From Paracoccaceae bacterium (lineage in GTDB: Bacteria > Pseudomonadota > Alphaproteobacteria > Rhodobacterales > Rhodobacteraceae): a stretch of DNA of 64,000 bases. A program made the position numbers and the translations under genes. Where the stretch lies: the NCBI GenBank assembly GCA_024742695.1, contig JANSXY010000007.1:62001-126000 (forward strand), read 5' to 3'. Each line of letters opens with the position of its first letter. Position 1 is the stretch's first letter. This document shows positions 9,188 to 18,802 of this stretch, piece after piece. The notes beneath the pieces were generated by a model. That model had not been told where the DNA came from. It saw only the letters and a list, made by a program, of their open reading frames with translations, and ran no database searches.

Positions 9188-10965
9188 CAGAACGCCTCGG
9201 CCGGCAGGGCCATCACCGGGTCCGCGCCGCTGCGAATGCGCGCAAGGTGCAGCGCGGTGGCGGGCAGGTGACGGGCCATGTAGTAGCGCCCGGTGGCCAG
9301 TTTCGCGGCCAGGAAGGCCGGGTCGCCGCGGCCCGCGTCCTGCATCGCCAGCGCCGCCTTCGCCATCCGTGCCCACATCAGGCCAAGGCAGACATGGCCG
9401 AAGAGATGCAGGAAATCGGTCGATCCGGCGAGCGCGGCGTCGGGATCCTTCATGCCCCGGGTCATGAATACCTCCACCGCCGCCTGCATGTCCTTCGAGG
9501 CGGCCTTCAGCGGGTCGAGGAAATCGGCCTTCAGGCGCGCGTCGCCCTCGCCGTCCTTCACGGCGCCCTTCACCAGCGCAAAGAAGCCCATCACCGGCTT
9601 GCCGCCCCCGGCGGCCAGCTTCCGGCCCACGAGGTCCAGCGCCTGCACGCCGTTCGCGCCCTCGTAGATCATCGCGATCCGCGCGTCGCGGGCGAACTGG
9701 CTCATCCCCCATTCCTCGACATAGCCGTGCCCGCCGAAGACCTGCTGCGCGGCCACCGCACTGTCGAACCCCTTGTCGGTCAGGAACCCCTTGATCACCG
9801 GCGTGAGAAGCGAAATCAGCCCCTCGGCCTCAGCATCGCCGGCAAGATGCGCCCGGTCGATCAGTTCCGCGCCCCAAAGGGTGAAGGCCCGCGCGCCTTC
9901 GACGAAGCTTTTCTGGTCCATCAGGCTGCGGCGCACGTCGGGATGCACGATGATCGGATCGGCCGCGCCCCCGGGGTTCCGCGCGCCGGTCACCGCGCGG
10001 CCCTGCAGCCGGTCCCTGGCATAGGCGGCGGCGGCCTGGTAGGCGGCGCCGGCGACCGCGTAGCCTTGCAGGCCCACGCCCAGCCGGGCCTCGTTCATCA
10101 TCGTGAACATCGCCTTCATGCCCTTGTGCAGCTCGCCCAGCAGGAAGCCCGTCGCGCCGTCGTAGTTCATCACGCAGGTGGCGTTGCCGTGGATGCCCAT
10201 CTTCTCCTCGATCTTGCCGCAGGACAGGGCGTTGCGCGGCCCGAGGCCACCGTCGGCATCGACAAGGAATTTCGGCACGATGAACAGCGATATCCCCTTC
10301 GTGCCCGCGCCGCCGCCCGGCGCCTTCGCCAGCACCAGATGGACGATGTTTTCCGCCAGATCGTGTTCACCGGCGGAGATGAAGATCTTCTGCCCGGTGA
10401 TCTTGTAGCTGCCGTCGGGCTGCGGTTCGGCCCGGGTGCGCATGATGCCCAGATCGGTGCCGGCATGCGGCTCGGTCAGGTTCATCGTGCCGGTCCAGTC
10501 GAGCGCGACCATCTTCGGCAGGTAGGTGGCCTTCTGCGCCTCGGTGCCATGGGCCAGGATCGTGCCGATCGCGCCATGCGTCAGGCCCTGGTACATGTTG
10601 AACGCCATGTTGGCCGAGACGAACATCTCGCCCACCGCGGTGCCCAGCAGATAGGGCAGGCCCTGGCCGCCGTAGGCTTCGGGCAGATCGAGCCCGTTCC
10701 AGCCGCCGGCCTTGATCTCGTCGAACGCGGCGCGGAACCCCTCGGGCGTCCGCACCACGCCGTTTTCCAGCCGGCAGCCCTGCCGGTCGCCCACGGCGTT
10801 GAGCGGCGCCAGAACGCCTTCGGCGAGTTTCGCGGCCTCGGCCAGCACCGCGCCGGTGAAGTCCGGCTCCAGCTGGTCATAGCCCGGCACCGGCTGGCGG
10901 CCGGCCTGCAACACCTCGTCCAGCACGAAGGACAGATCGGCCAGGGGGGCTTGGTATGTCGGCAT
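9187..10965 (-). CDS. Acyl-CoA dehydrogenase with C-terminal extension
   Basis: FAD enzyme that introduces the trans-2 double bond into acyl-CoA, passing electrons to ETF. The 592-residue protein belongs to the long subgroup with an extra C-terminal domain. Flavin and substrate motifs are [13 protein letters not shown] at 161-173 and [15 protein letters not shown] at 189-203; the catalytic base is Glu435 in IYEGANGVQ. An in-frame start 81 bases earlier exists, but the ATG at 10965 has a GGGAGAGACGAGG ribosome site and the family's usual [13 protein letters not shown] beginning. It follows the MerR gene by 28 bases and heads the enzyme genes of the operon. Confidence 0.95.
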   Translation of the reverse strand: MPTYQAPLADLSFVLDEVLQAGRQPVPGYDQLEPDFTGAVLAEAAKLAEGVLAPLNAVGDRQGCRLENGVVRTPEGFRAAFDEIKAGGWNGLDLPEAYGGQGLPYLLGTAVGEMFVSANMAFNMYQGLTHGAIGTILAHGTEAQKATYLPKMVALDWTGTMNLTEPHAGTDLGIMRTRAEPQPDGSYKITGQKIFISAGEHDLAENIVHLVLAKAPGGGAGTKGISLFIVPKFLVDADGGLGPRNALSCGKIEEKMGIHGNATCVMNYDGATGFLLGELHKGMKAMFTMMNEARLGVGLQGYAVAGAAYQAAAAYARDRLQGRAVTGARNPGGAADPIIVHPDVRRSLMDQKSFVEGARAFTLWGAELIDRAHLAGDAEAEGLISLLTPVIKGFLTDKGFDSAVAAQQVFGGHGYVEEWGMSQFARDARIAMIYEGANGVQALDLVGRKLAAGGGKPVMGFFALVKGAVKDGEGDARLKADFLDPLKAASKDMQAAVEVFMTRGMKDPDAALAGSTDFLHLFGHVCLGLMWARMAKAALAMQDAGRGDPAFLAAKLATGRYYMARHLPATALHLARIRSGADPVMALPAEAF

Positions 10966-10993
10966 CCTCGTCTCTCCCGGTCTCGCGCGGCGC

Positions 10994-11389
10994 TCAGGCC
11001 GCGGATGTCTTGTCGTTTCCGGCCAGCATCGCCGCGGCCGCGGCAAGCTGGCCCTTCAGCTCGGCGATCGCCTCGGCAAGGTCGTCGCGCTGCGCTTCCA
11101 TCGCGGCCAGCCGGTCGCGCGCGCGGGCCACCGTCTGCGCCAGCTGCGTGCGCTGGCCGTCGCCAAGGTCGTAAAGCTCCAGAAGCTGCCGGATTTCCTC
11201 CAGCGCGAATCCGAAGCGGCGGCCGCGCAGGATCAGCGTCAGCCGCGCCCGGTCGCGGCGCGTGTAAAGCCGCTTCTGACCCTGCCGCAGCGGGGCCAGC
11301 AGTTCCCTCGACTCGTAGAACCGCAGCGTCCGGGCCGTCACGCCGAAGGCTTCGCACATCTGCCGGATCGTCATCGTCTCGTCGCGCAT
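10994..11389 (-). CDS. MerR family transcriptional regulator, first gene of the beta-oxidation operon
   Basis: A 131-residue regulator. The N-terminal winged helix-turn-helix reads [26 protein letters not shown], then the wing [16 protein letters not shown]; a long coiled coil (about 85-120) follows for dimerisation. There is no cysteine pattern for metal sensing, as in LiuR-like regulators of acyl-CoA catabolism. The ATG at 11389 follows GGGAGGACGGGAG. It lies 28 bases before the acyl-CoA dehydrogenase and is probably cotranscribed with it; a perfect 16-base palindrome about 50 bases upstream is the likely operator. Confidence 0.9.
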   Translation of the reverse strand: MRDETMTIRQMCEAFGVTARTLRFYESRELLAPLRQGQKRLYTRRDRARLTLILRGRRFGFALEEIRQLLELYDLGDGQRTQLAQTVARARDRLAAMEAQRDDLAEAIAELKGQLAAAAAMLAGNDKTSAA

Positions 11390-11438
11390 CGCTCCCGTCC
11401 TCCCGTGGCGGGTGGCCCTGAGGATAACGCGAAAGTTG

Positions 11439-11454
11439 ACGTTTACGTAAACGT
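11439..11454. promoter_or_regulatory. Perfect palindrome, probable MerR-type operator
   Basis: ACGTTTACGTAAACGT is a perfect 16-base palindrome in the gap between the two minus-strand MerR genes, about 50 bases upstream of the first gene of the beta-oxidation operon. It is AT-rich in a GC-rich setting and resembles the TTTACGT-type half-sites described for LiuR-like MerR regulators of fatty-acid and branched-chain amino-acid catabolism. Which MerR protein binds it is not shown by the sequence. Confidence 0.65.
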
Positions 11455-11486
11455 AACGCTGCGTCACGCGGGATCGTGACGCGGGG

Positions 11487-11867
11487 TCACGGCGGCATGC
11501 CGGCCAGATGCTGCCGCGTTTCGTCCCGCAGCCGCCGCAGATCGTCGATCGCGGCGTCGATCTCGTCGCGCTGCCGGGCAAGCTCTGCCAGCTGCCGGTC
11601 GGCCATCGCGACCCAGACCTCGTATTGCTCGCGGGTGCCCTTCCGGTCGCGCAGTTCCAGCCACTGGCGGATTTCCTCGAGGCTGAAACCGAAGCGCCGG
11701 CCGCGCAGGATCAGCGTCATCCGCGCCACCTCGCGCGGGGTGTAGAACCGGGCCCGGCCTTCCTTCTGCGGGCTCAGAAGCTCGATGTACTCGTAATAGC
11801 GCAGCGTGCGCGGCGTCACCTCGAAGCGCGCGCACATCTCCTTGAAACTCAGCAACTCCGTGGCCAT
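11487..11867 (-). CDS. MerR family transcriptional regulator, second copy
   Basis: A 126-residue paralogue of the next MerR gene downstream. The DNA-binding part is [27 protein letters not shown], the wing contains [35 protein letters not shown], and residues about 80-115 form the dimerising coiled coil. The block [20 protein letters not shown] is nearly identical in both copies, indicating a duplication. An AGGAG-like site precedes the ATG at 11867. It is divergent from the PaaI thioesterase gene and lies upstream of the beta-oxidation operon, so it may sense an acyl-CoA; the ligand is not visible. Confidence 0.9.
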   Translation of the reverse strand: MATELLSFKEMCARFEVTPRTLRYYEYIELLSPQKEGRARFYTPREVARMTLILRGRRFGFSLEEIRQWLELRDRKGTREQYEVWVAMADRQLAELARQRDEIDAAIDDLRRLRDETRQHLAGMPP

Positions 11868-11983
11868 CGGCTCCTCCCGTCCTTGGCGGCGCCAGCCTAG
11901 TGCGGGCGCCGGGGCGGTTCAATCGGCCCCCTTGCGGCTCCGGCGCGGTCGGGCGACAAGAAGCGAAGTTGCGAGGTGGCGGT

Positions 11984-12421
11984 ATGGATCCGGAAGAGAA
12001 AAGCAAGCTGGCGCGACAGTTCGTCGAGGCGATCCCGCATTCCCGCGCGCTGGGCATGGAACTGGACGATCTGGGCGAGGGGCGCGCGGTGCTGTCGATG
12101 CCCTACGACGCCCGGCTGGTGGGCGACCCGGCCTCCGGAGTGATCCACGGCGGTGCGGTCTCGGCGCTGATGGACACCTGCTGCGGCGCCTCGGTGATGG
12201 CGCATCCCTCCAGCCCCGGCGCGACGGCGACGATCGACCTTCGGATCGACTACATGCGGCCCGCGACGCCGGGCCAGCGGATCACCGCGCGGGCGGAATG
12301 CTACCATGTCACCCGCACCGTGGCCTTCGTGCGCGCCACCGCGCATGACGAGGATGCGGACCGCCCGGTCGCCACGGCGGCGGGGGCCTTCACGGTCGAA
12401 CCGGGCGGGGCGGGGGCATGA
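11984..12421 (+). CDS. PaaI family thioesterase (hotdog fold), first copy
   Basis: A 145-residue hotdog-fold thioesterase that would hydrolyse an acyl-CoA to the free acid and CoA. The family core is seen as [20 protein letters not shown], with the HGG oxyanion segment and the Asp that polarises water, and as [13 protein letters not shown]. The ATG at 11984 has a GCGAGGTGG ribosome site; an open frame begins earlier but without one. The stop overlaps the next thioesterase gene (ATGA), so the two are coupled and may form a heteromer. Confidence 0.92.
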   Translation: MDPEEKSKLARQFVEAIPHSRALGMELDDLGEGRAVLSMPYDARLVGDPASGVIHGGAVSALMDTCCGASVMAHPSSPGATATIDLRIDYMRPATPGQRITARAECYHVTRTVAFVRATAHDEDADRPVATAAGAFTVEPGGAGA

Positions 12422-12927
12422 GCCGGCCGAGGCCCGAACCCGTGCAGGTGGTCAAGCAGCGGCGCGACGCGGCCCTGAACGCGCTGGTGCACGGCGTGCC
12501 CTACATCCAGTTTCTCGGGATCGAGTTCGACCGCCGCGGCGACGAACTGACCGCGATCCTGCCGTTCGACGAGAAACTCATCGGCAATCCGTTCCTGCCG
12601 GCGCTGCACGGCGGTGTGACGGCGGCGTTCCTCGAGGTGACGGCGATCATCGGCCTGTCCTGGTCGCTGTGGTGGGAAGAGATGGAAAGCGGCCGGATCG
12701 ATCCGGCGGCGCTCGACCCGGCGCAGATGCCGCGGCTGCCCAAGACGATCGATTTCACCATCGACTACCTGCGCTCCGGCCTGCCGCGCGACGCCTATGC
12801 GCGGGCGCGTGTGAACCGTTCGGGCCGGCGCTATGCCTCCGTCCACGTCGAGGCCTGGCAGGACAATCGCGCGCGGCTTTTCGCGCAGGGCACCGGCCAT
12901 TTCCTGATGCCGCGCCGCGACGACTAG
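12418..12927 (+). CDS. PaaI family thioesterase, second copy
   Basis: A 169-residue hotdog-fold protein, diverged from the preceding gene. It keeps [19 protein letters not shown] and [13 protein letters not shown] but has an insert of about 25 residues ([24 protein letters not shown]) between them. It starts in a four-base overlap with its neighbour and ends three bases before the MATE exporter, so all three form one transcript. Substrate unknown; the link to acyl-CoA metabolism rests on the family and on the beta-oxidation operon next door. Confidence 0.9.
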   Translation: MSRPRPEPVQVVKQRRDAALNALVHGVPYIQFLGIEFDRRGDELTAILPFDEKLIGNPFLPALHGGVTAAFLEVTAIIGLSWSLWWEEMESGRIDPAALDPAQMPRLPKTIDFTIDYLRSGLPRDAYARARVNRSGRRYASVHVEAWQDNRARLFAQGTGHFLMPRRDD

Positions 12928-12930
12928 GCG

Positions 12931-14235
12931 ATGCGGCCCGTCACCCACGCGCGGGTCTGGCGGATCGCCGCGCCGATCGTCCTGTCGAACGCCACGATCC
13001 CGATCCTCGGCGCGGTCGATACCGGTGTGGTGGGGCAACTGGGGCAGGCCGCGCCGATCGGTGCGGTGGGGATCGGCGCGGTGATCCTGACCTCGCTCTA
13101 CTGGGTCTTCGGCTTTCTGCGCATGGGCACCTCGGGCATGGTCGCGCAGGCGCAGGGCGCGGCCGACGCGGCCGAGGTGGCCGCGCATCTGGTCCGGGCG
13201 CTGTTGATCGCCGGGGCGGCCGGGACGGCGCTGATCCTGTTGCAGGTGCCGCTGTTCGCCGGGGCCTTCGCGCTGGCCCCCGCCTCGGACGAGGTCGAGG
13301 GGCTGGCGCGCGACTACCTGGCGATCCGGATCTGGGGCGCGCCGGCCTCGATCGCGCTTTACGCCGTCACCGGGTGGCTGATCGCGCTGGAACGCACCCG
13401 TGCCGTTCTGCTGCTGCAACTGTGGATGAACGGCGTCAACGTGGTGCTGGACCTGTGGTTCGTCCTCGGCCTCGGCTGGGGGGTGGAGGGCGTGGCGCTG
13501 GCCACGCTGATCGCCGAATGGTCGGCGCTGGGCCTGGGGCTGTGGTTGTGCCGCGCCGCCTTTGTCGGGCCCGATTGGCGCGACGTCGCGCGGGTGTTCG
13601 ACCGGGCGCAACTGTGGCGGATCGGCCGGGTCAACGGCGACATCATGCTGCGCTCGGTCCTCCTCCAGGCCTGTTTCACCTCGTTCCTGTTCCTCGGCGC
13701 CCGGTTCGGCGACGTCACGCTGGCCGCCAACCAGGTGCTGTTGCAGTTCCTGCACATCACCGCCTATGCGCTCGACGGCTTCGCCTTCGCCGCCGAGGCG
13801 CTGGTGGGGCAGGCGGTGGGCGCGCGGTCGCGCGGCCAGGTCCGGCGCGCCGCCGTCGTGTCCGGCCAGATGGGCCTTGCCGGCGCGGCGCTGCTGGCGG
13901 CGGCGTTCTGGCTGGCGGGACCGGCGATCATCGACCTGATGGCGAAGGCGCCCGAGGTGCGGGCGGAGGCGCGCGGCTATCTCGGCTGGATCGTCGTGGC
14001 GCCGCTGATCGGCATCGCGAGCTGGATGTTCGACGGGATCTTCATCGGCGCGACGCTGACGCGCGAAATGCGGATCGCGATGCTGCAATCTGCCGCGGTC
14101 TACCTTGTCGCGCTGCTGATGCTGGTGCCGCTGGCGGGCAACCACGGGCTATGGGCGGCGCTGATGCTGCTCAACGCCACGCGGGCGGTCACGATGGCGC
14201 GCTACTATCCGCGGGCCGAGGCGCTGGCGGGCTGA
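12931..14235 (+). CDS. MATE family efflux transporter
   Basis: A 434-residue inner-membrane protein with about twelve hydrophobic segments in two similar halves, as in MATE antiporters that expel drugs or metabolites using a Na+ or H+ gradient. Typical features are the N-terminal [21 protein letters not shown] and the second-half [23 protein letters not shown]. It is the last gene after the two thioesterases. Its end overlaps the end of the convergent pyrD gene by 31 bases, leaving no room for a terminator between them. Substrate unknown. Confidence 0.93.
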   Translation: MRPVTHARVWRIAAPIVLSNATIPILGAVDTGVVGQLGQAAPIGAVGIGAVILTSLYWVFGFLRMGTSGMVAQAQGAADAAEVAAHLVRALLIAGAAGTALILLQVPLFAGAFALAPASDEVEGLARDYLAIRIWGAPASIALYAVTGWLIALERTRAVLLLQLWMNGVNVVLDLWFVLGLGWGVEGVALATLIAEWSALGLGLWLCRAAFVGPDWRDVARVFDRAQLWRIGRVNGDIMLRSVLLQACFTSFLFLGARFGDVTLAANQVLLQFLHITAYALDGFAFAAEALVGQAVGARSRGQVRRAAVVSGQMGLAGAALLAAAFWLAGPAIIDLMAKAPEVRAEARGYLGWIVVAPLIGIASWMFDGIFIGATLTREMRIAMLQSAAVYLVALLMLVPLAGNHGLWAALMLLNATRAVTMARYYPRAEALAG

Positions 14236-15290
14236 AGCCAGCGGGCGCGGTCGGTGCCCACCGCCTCGGCGACGTTGGCATGGCCGTCGCGGGCCAGAAG
14301 CCCGTCAAGCCCCCGCGCGATCCGCGCCGCAAGCCCGATGCCCTCGTAGACCATGCCGGTGTAAAGCTGCACGGCCGAGGCGCCGGCGCGGATCTTGGCA
14401 TAGGCCTGTTCGGCGTCGGAAACCCCGCCAACGCCGATCAACGGCAGCCTGCCGGCCGTGAGAACCGACAGGCGCGCGAGAACGCGTGTGGAGATTTCGA
14501 ACAATGGCGCGCCCGAAAGGCCGCCTTTCTCTCCATGATGCGCACTTTTCAAACCTTCGCGCGAAAGGGTGGTATTCGTCGCGATGATCCCGTCGATGCC
14601 CGAGGACAGTGCCACCTCGGCCACGTCGTCGATCTCGGCATCGCCGAGGTCGGGCGCGATCTTGAGGAACACGGGGATCGGACGGTCCAGCGCCGCGCGC
14701 GCCGCGATCACCCCCGACAGCAGCGCGGACAGCGCCGCCTTGCCCTGCAGATCGCGGAGGCGTTCGGTATTGGGCGACGAGACGTTGACGGTGGCGAAAT
14801 CCGCCGCCGGTCCGCAGGCCGCCAGAACCGTTGCGAAATCCGCCGCGCGGTCGGCACTGTCCTTGTTCGCGCCAAGGTTCAGGCCAACCGGGATACCCGC
14901 CGGTCGCGCCGCCAGCCGCGCCCCGATCGCCGCCATCCCGTCGTTGTTGAAGCCGAAGCGGTTGATCGCCGCGCGATCCTCGGCCAGCCGAAAGAGCCGC
15001 GGGCGCGGGTTGCCCGGTTGTGGCCGGGGCGTCGCCGCGCCGACCTCGAGGAATCCGAAGCCCGCGCGCATCAGTTGCGGCAGCGCGACCGCGTTCTTGT
15101 CGAACCCGGCGGCAAGGCCCACGGGGTTGGGCAGGTCGAGCCCGGCGACCCGCGTCGCGATCCGCGGCGATGTCGCCGGGCCCGGCAGCGGGACCATCCC
15201 GGCACGCAGCGCGCGCAGGGCCAGCCCATGCGCCAGTTCCGGGTCCAGCCGATGCGCGAGCGCGAGGCCCAGCCTCTCGACGAGGCTCAC
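14205..15290 (-). CDS. pyrD: Dihydroorotate dehydrogenase (quinone)
   Basis: Oxidises dihydroorotate to orotate in pyrimidine synthesis, delivering electrons to the quinone pool. The 361-residue protein is the membrane-associated class 2 type: an N-terminal helical extension (about residues 1-45), then [26 protein letters not shown] with the catalytic Ser region, FLKIAPDL, and [20 protein letters not shown] for FMN phosphate. The start is GTG at 15290 in a GTGA overlap with the DUF952 stop, which couples the two genes. The frame stays open far upstream without meaning. Confidence 0.96.
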   Translation of the reverse strand: MSLVERLGLALAHRLDPELAHGLALRALRAGMVPLPGPATSPRIATRVAGLDLPNPVGLAAGFDKNAVALPQLMRAGFGFLEVGAATPRPQPGNPRPRLFRLAEDRAAINRFGFNNDGMAAIGARLAARPAGIPVGLNLGANKDSADRAADFATVLAACGPAADFATVNVSSPNTERLRDLQGKAALSALLSGVIAARAALDRPIPVFLKIAPDLGDAEIDDVAEVALSSGIDGIIATNTTLSREGLKSAHHGEKGGLSGAPLFEISTRVLARLSVLTAGRLPLIGVGGVSDAEQAYAKIRAGASAVQLYTGMVYEGIGLAARIARGLDGLLARDGHANVAEAVGTDRARWLQPASASARG

Positions 15291-15625
15291 AACACCCCCT
15301 CGGGGAAGATATGACCGGCCGAGCCCAACGGCAGCGACTTGTCCCACAGCACGTCGGTCAGCCGCAATTCGCGGTAGAGATGCGGGAACAGCTGGCCGCC
15401 GCGCGAGGGTTCCCAGCGCAGGTCCGCCCCCAGCCTGCCGGGATCGACGGCCACCAGCACGAGGTCGCTTTCCGAGGCGAAATGCCTGGCCGCCGTCCCC
15501 GCCACCTGCGCGGCGGTCGAGAAATGGATGTAGCCATCGGCCAGGTCGACCGGCGCGCCGCGAGTCGCGCCCGCCGCGCGGAACGCGTCCCATTCGGATC
15601 GGCGGAAGATCTTGAAGATCGGCAT
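15287..15625 (-). CDS. DUF952 family protein
   Basis: A 112-residue protein of the DUF952 family, related in fold to glutathione S-transferase or ADP-ribosyltransferase-like proteins. The recognisable pieces are [13 protein letters not shown] at the N-terminus, the [20 protein letters not shown] block, and [18 protein letters not shown] with its conserved FPHLY. Function is unknown. It starts pyrD translation through a four-base overlap, a pairing common in alphaproteobacteria that suggests shared expression rather than a shown role in pyrimidine synthesis. Confidence 0.88.
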   Translation of the reverse strand: MPIFKIFRRSEWDAFRAAGATRGAPVDLADGYIHFSTAAQVAGTAARHFASESDLVLVAVDPGRLGADLRWEPSRGGQLFPHLYRELRLTDVLWDKSLPLGSAGHIFPEGVL

Positions 15626-15767
15626 GGCGCCGTCATGCCCTGTGCCCGGCCTTCGGTCAATCCCGCCCTAGCGGTCGCCCTGCTGCGCCGTGCCCGGCAC
15701 AGGGGCTTTGACTCGGCCCGCCGGGGGCCGCAAAGTCGATCCATACGACAGGGATAGGGAGAAACCC

Positions 15768-17384
15768 ATGACCACCCAAGGATTGTATCGCAGGCTTCTG
15801 GGCGCGTCCGCCGTGCTGGCGCTGAGCGCCGGCACCGCTGCCGCCGACTTCACGCTGCATGTCCTGCATGTCAACGACCTGCACAGCCGGATCGAATCGA
15901 TCAACCGGTTCGATTCCACGTGCAACGCCGAAGGCGAGGAAAAGGGCGAATGCTTCGGCGGCGTTGCGCGCCTGGCCACCAAAGTCGCCGAACTGCGCGC
16001 CGAGCTGGAGGCTGCCGGCCAGCACGTCGTCCTGCTGGACGCCGGCGACCAGTTCCAGGGCTCGCTGATGTACACGACCTACAAGGGTGCCGCCGAGGCC
16101 GAGTTCATGGAGAAGATCGGCTTCGACGCGATGGCCGTCGGCAACCACGAATTCGACGACGGCCCCGAGGCGCTGGCCGCCTTCGTCGACAAGGTCAGCT
16201 TTCCGGTGCTGTCGGGCAACCTCGACCTGAGCCAGTCGAATCTCCTGGCCGGCAAGGTGCAGGACACCGTGATCCTCGAGGTCGGCGGCGAGAAGATCGG
16301 CCTTGTTTCGGCGCTGGCGACCGATACGGTCGATACCTCGTCGCCCGGTCCCAACGTGATCTTCAAGGACGAGATCGAGGAGCTGAAGGCCGATGTCGCC
16401 GCGCTGGAGGCGCAGGGCGTGAACAAGATCATTGCGCTGACCCATGTTGGCTACAACCTCGACCAGCGGATCGCGGCCGAGGTGCCGGGCGTCGACCTCG
16501 TGGTGGGCGGGCATTCGCACACCTACCTGTCCGCCTCCGATCCCAAGCGCCAGGGCCCCTATCCGACCTGGGTGGACACCGCCGAGGGCGGCATGGTGCC
16601 GGTGGTGCAGGCCTATGCCTATTCGAAATACCTGGGCCACGTGGAGCTGACCTTCGACGACGCCGGCAACCTGACCCACGCCGGCGGTGACACGCTCGTC
16701 CTCGACGCCGCGGTGACGCCGGATCCCGACATCGCCGCGCGGGTGGCCGAACTCGCCGGCCCGATCGAGGAGCTGAAGGCGCGGGTCGTGGCCGAGACGG
16801 CCGGGGCGATCGACGGCGACCGCGCGAACTGCCGCGCGGTGGAGTGCCAGATGGGCAACCTCGTCGCCGACGCCATGCTCGACCGGGTGAAGGACCAGGG
16901 CGTCCAGATCGCGTTCCAGAACGGCGGCGGATTGCGCGCCTCCATCGACGCGGGCGAGGTGACGATGGGCGAGGTTCTGACGGTGCTGCCGTTCCAGAAC
17001 ACGCTGTCCACCTTCCAGGCCAAGGGGTCCACCCTTGTCGCGGCGCTGGAAAACGGCGTCAGCCAGGTCGAGGATGGCGCTGGCCGGTTTCCGCAGGTGG
17101 CGGGCATGAGCTTCGCCTTCGATCCCGCGCAACCGGCCGGATCGCGGGTCTCCGACGTCATGGTGATGGAGGATGGCGCCTGGGCGCCGATCGACCCCGA
17201 GAAGGTCTATGGCGTGGTCACCAACAACTACGTCCGCAACGGCGGCGACGGCTACCGGATGTTCGCCTCGGAAGGGATGGACGCCTATGACTTCGGCCCC
17301 GACCTGGCCGATGTGACGGCGGAATACCTTGCCGCGCAGGGGCCCTACACGCCCTATCTGGACGGCCGCATCACCCGCAAGTGA
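15768..17384 (+). CDS. Exported 5'-nucleotidase / metallophosphoesterase (UshA-like)
   Basis: A 538-residue periplasmic enzyme that would release nucleosides and phosphate from nucleotides. A signal peptide ending near residue 26 (AGTAAADF) comes first. The metallophosphatase domain shows HVNDLHSRI, GNHEFDDG and GGHSHTYL metal-binding motifs. The C-terminal nucleotide-specificity domain shows FQNGGGLRASIDAGEVTMGEV and LPFQNTLST. Two Cys (in CNAEGEEKGEC) could form a disulphide after export. The ATG at 15768 follows AGGGAGA. It could feed the nucleoside salvage operon elsewhere in the window. Confidence 0.94.
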   Translation: MTTQGLYRRLLGASAVLALSAGTAAADFTLHVLHVNDLHSRIESINRFDSTCNAEGEEKGECFGGVARLATKVAELRAELEAAGQHVVLLDAGDQFQGSLMYTTYKGAAEAEFMEKIGFDAMAVGNHEFDDGPEALAAFVDKVSFPVLSGNLDLSQSNLLAGKVQDTVILEVGGEKIGLVSALATDTVDTSSPGPNVIFKDEIEELKADVAALEAQGVNKIIALTHVGYNLDQRIAAEVPGVDLVVGGHSHTYLSASDPKRQGPYPTWVDTAEGGMVPVVQAYAYSKYLGHVELTFDDAGNLTHAGGDTLVLDAAVTPDPDIAARVAELAGPIEELKARVVAETAGAIDGDRANCRAVECQMGNLVADAMLDRVKDQGVQIAFQNGGGLRASIDAGEVTMGEVLTVLPFQNTLSTFQAKGSTLVAALENGVSQVEDGAGRFPQVAGMSFAFDPAQPAGSRVSDVMVMEDGAWAPIDPEKVYGVVTNNYVRNGGDGYRMFASEGMDAYDFGPDLADVTAEYLAAQGPYTPYLDGRITRK

Positions 17385-17403
17385 TCCGGGGCTGCTGAAT
17401 GGC

Positions 17404-17430
17404 CGGGGCCGCGGCGCCGCCGCGGCCCCG
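17404..17430. terminator. Hairpin between convergent genes
   Basis: CGGGGCCGCGG-CGCCG-CCGCGGCCCCG is a perfect eleven-base-pair stem just after the 5'-nucleotidase stop and just before the end of the convergent DUF4242 gene. It probably ends both transcripts; the plus-strand side is followed by TGCCGTTTCG. Confidence 0.65.
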
Positions 17431-17446
17431 TGCCGTTTCGAAGGGG

Positions 17447-17725
17447 TCAGCCCGTCGTCGCGGTCGCCGGGTCGATCACCCGGCGGATCTCGGTGATCGT
17501 GCTGGCGGGAAACCCGCTGAGATCGGCGTGGCGCAGGATCGCCGCCTCGTCCTCGGCGAGGTAGACGCAAAAACTCTTGTCTCCGGCGATGTAGCTCGAC
17601 TGCCACTGAACGCGGGGCGCGAGTTCGGCCAGCGCGCGGTTCGATTGCGTGGCGGCCGCGCCCAGTTCCGCCGGGCTCATCGCGCCGATCCCCGGCAGTT
17701 CGCGTTCGATGATGTACTTGCGCAT
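17447..17725 (-). CDS. DUF4242 family protein
   Basis: A 92-residue single-domain protein with the DUF4242 pattern: YIIERELPGIG at the N-terminus, then VQWQSSYIAGDKSFCVYLAEDEAAIL and the ITEIRRVIDPAT end. The family is small, ferredoxin-like in fold, and some members are annotated as nickel-binding, but no function is established. It is divergent from the LysR gene, separated by 120 AT-rich bases that hold both promoters, and so may be a target of that regulator. Confidence 0.88.
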   Translation of the reverse strand: MRKYIIERELPGIGAMSPAELGAAATQSNRALAELAPRVQWQSSYIAGDKSFCVYLAEDEAAILRHADLSGFPASTITEIRRVIDPATATTG

Positions 17726-17821
17726 CCTTCTGATCCTCCCATGACAAAGAAATGTTTTCGGCGTGCGTGCAAGATGCGCCTTGTTGCTTATTTAATCCCG
17801 CCATTTGTTCTTTGATGGCTG

Positions 17822-17834
17822 AAAGAAATTCTTT
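17822..17834. promoter_or_regulatory. Inverted repeat upstream of the LysR gene
   Basis: AAAGAA-A-TTCTTT is a perfect inverted repeat eleven bases before the LysR ATG, in an AT-rich 120-base divergent intergenic region. Its position suits an autoregulatory site that would overlap the start of the regulator's own transcript. It is short, and binding is inference. Confidence 0.4.
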
Positions 17835-17845
17835 ACCCTTGGCGC

Positions 17846-18793
17846 ATGAAGACAGCGCATCTGAACGCGCTTCGGGCGCTTGAGGCGGTGCTGCGGCTGG
17901 GCAGCCTGCGCGCCGCGGCGGACGAGTTGCACGTGACCTCGGCCGCGGTCGGCCAGCAGGTGCGGGTGCTGGAGGGGGCGCTCGGCCGCAAGCTGCTGGA
18001 CCGGCGGCCGGGCGGCGCCGTCCCCACCGATGCGGCGCGCGGGGCGGCGGCCCGGCTGACCCGCGCCTTCGCCGATCTGTCGGAGGTCTTGGCCGACCTG
18101 TCGCTGGCCGAGCAGGGCAATCGCGTGGCGGTGACGATGACGGTTGCGGTTGCTGAAGGCTGGCTGCCGCGCGAGTTGCCGGATTTCTTCGCCCGCGCGC
18201 CGGAGGTCGACCTGCGGCTCGATTCCAGCCGCGCGACCGTCGATCTCGCGCGCGGAGAGTTCGATTTCGCGATCCGGCACATGGGGCCGCCGGGCGCGGA
18301 TTTCGCCGCCATCACGCTGTTTCCCAGCTTCATGGCGCCGGTGTGCACCCCGGATTTCGCGCGCCGCTACCGGCTTACACCCGAGACGCGGAGCCTGGGC
18401 GGCGTGCCGCTGAACCATGTGCCGGTGCGCACCAGCGATCCCGACTGGGTCGACTGGCCGGGATGGTGCGCGCGCTTCGGCCTCGCGCCGGACGACGGGC
18501 AGGCCCAGCAGGTCTCGGCGGGGTTCGGCGGGCTGCGATTTGCCCAGGCCGGCCTCGGGCTGACGCTCAGCGCGCTGGTCGACAGCTTCGATGCGCTCAG
18601 GCGCGGCGATCTCGTGCTGCCCTTCGGACCCGACAGGGTTCTGACCAGCGCCTACAGCTATCGCCTGATCTGGCTGAAGGATCGGCGCCTGTCGCCGCTG
18701 CAACGGCTGTTTCGCGACTGGATCGCCGGGCGCGGCAAGGCCCAGGCCGACGCCATCGAGGGCTGGCTGGCCAGCGGCGCGCGGCCGGGCTAG
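17846..18793 (+). CDS. LysR family regulator (GcvA-like)
   Basis: A 315-residue regulator. The N-terminal winged helix-turn-helix is HLNALRALEAVLRLGSLRAAADELHVTSAAVGQQVRVLE; the effector-binding domain follows from about residue 92, with the FDFAIRHMGPPG stretch typical of the GcvA-like branch. Length is normal for the family. It is divergent from the DUF4242 gene and ends nine bases before the HMCES-like gene. The ligand is unknown; the natural targets to test are its own promoter and the DUF4242 gene. Confidence 0.93.
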   Translation: MKTAHLNALRALEAVLRLGSLRAAADELHVTSAAVGQQVRVLEGALGRKLLDRRPGGAVPTDAARGAAARLTRAFADLSEVLADLSLAEQGNRVAVTMTVAVAEGWLPRELPDFFARAPEVDLRLDSSRATVDLARGEFDFAIRHMGPPGADFAAITLFPSFMAPVCTPDFARRYRLTPETRSLGGVPLNHVPVRTSDPDWVDWPGWCARFGLAPDDGQAQQVSAGFGGLRFAQAGLGLTLSALVDSFDALRRGDLVLPFGPDRVLTSAYSYRLIWLKDRRLSPLQRLFRDWIAGRGKAQADAIEGWLASGARPG

Positions 18794-18802
18794 GCTTGGC
18801 CC

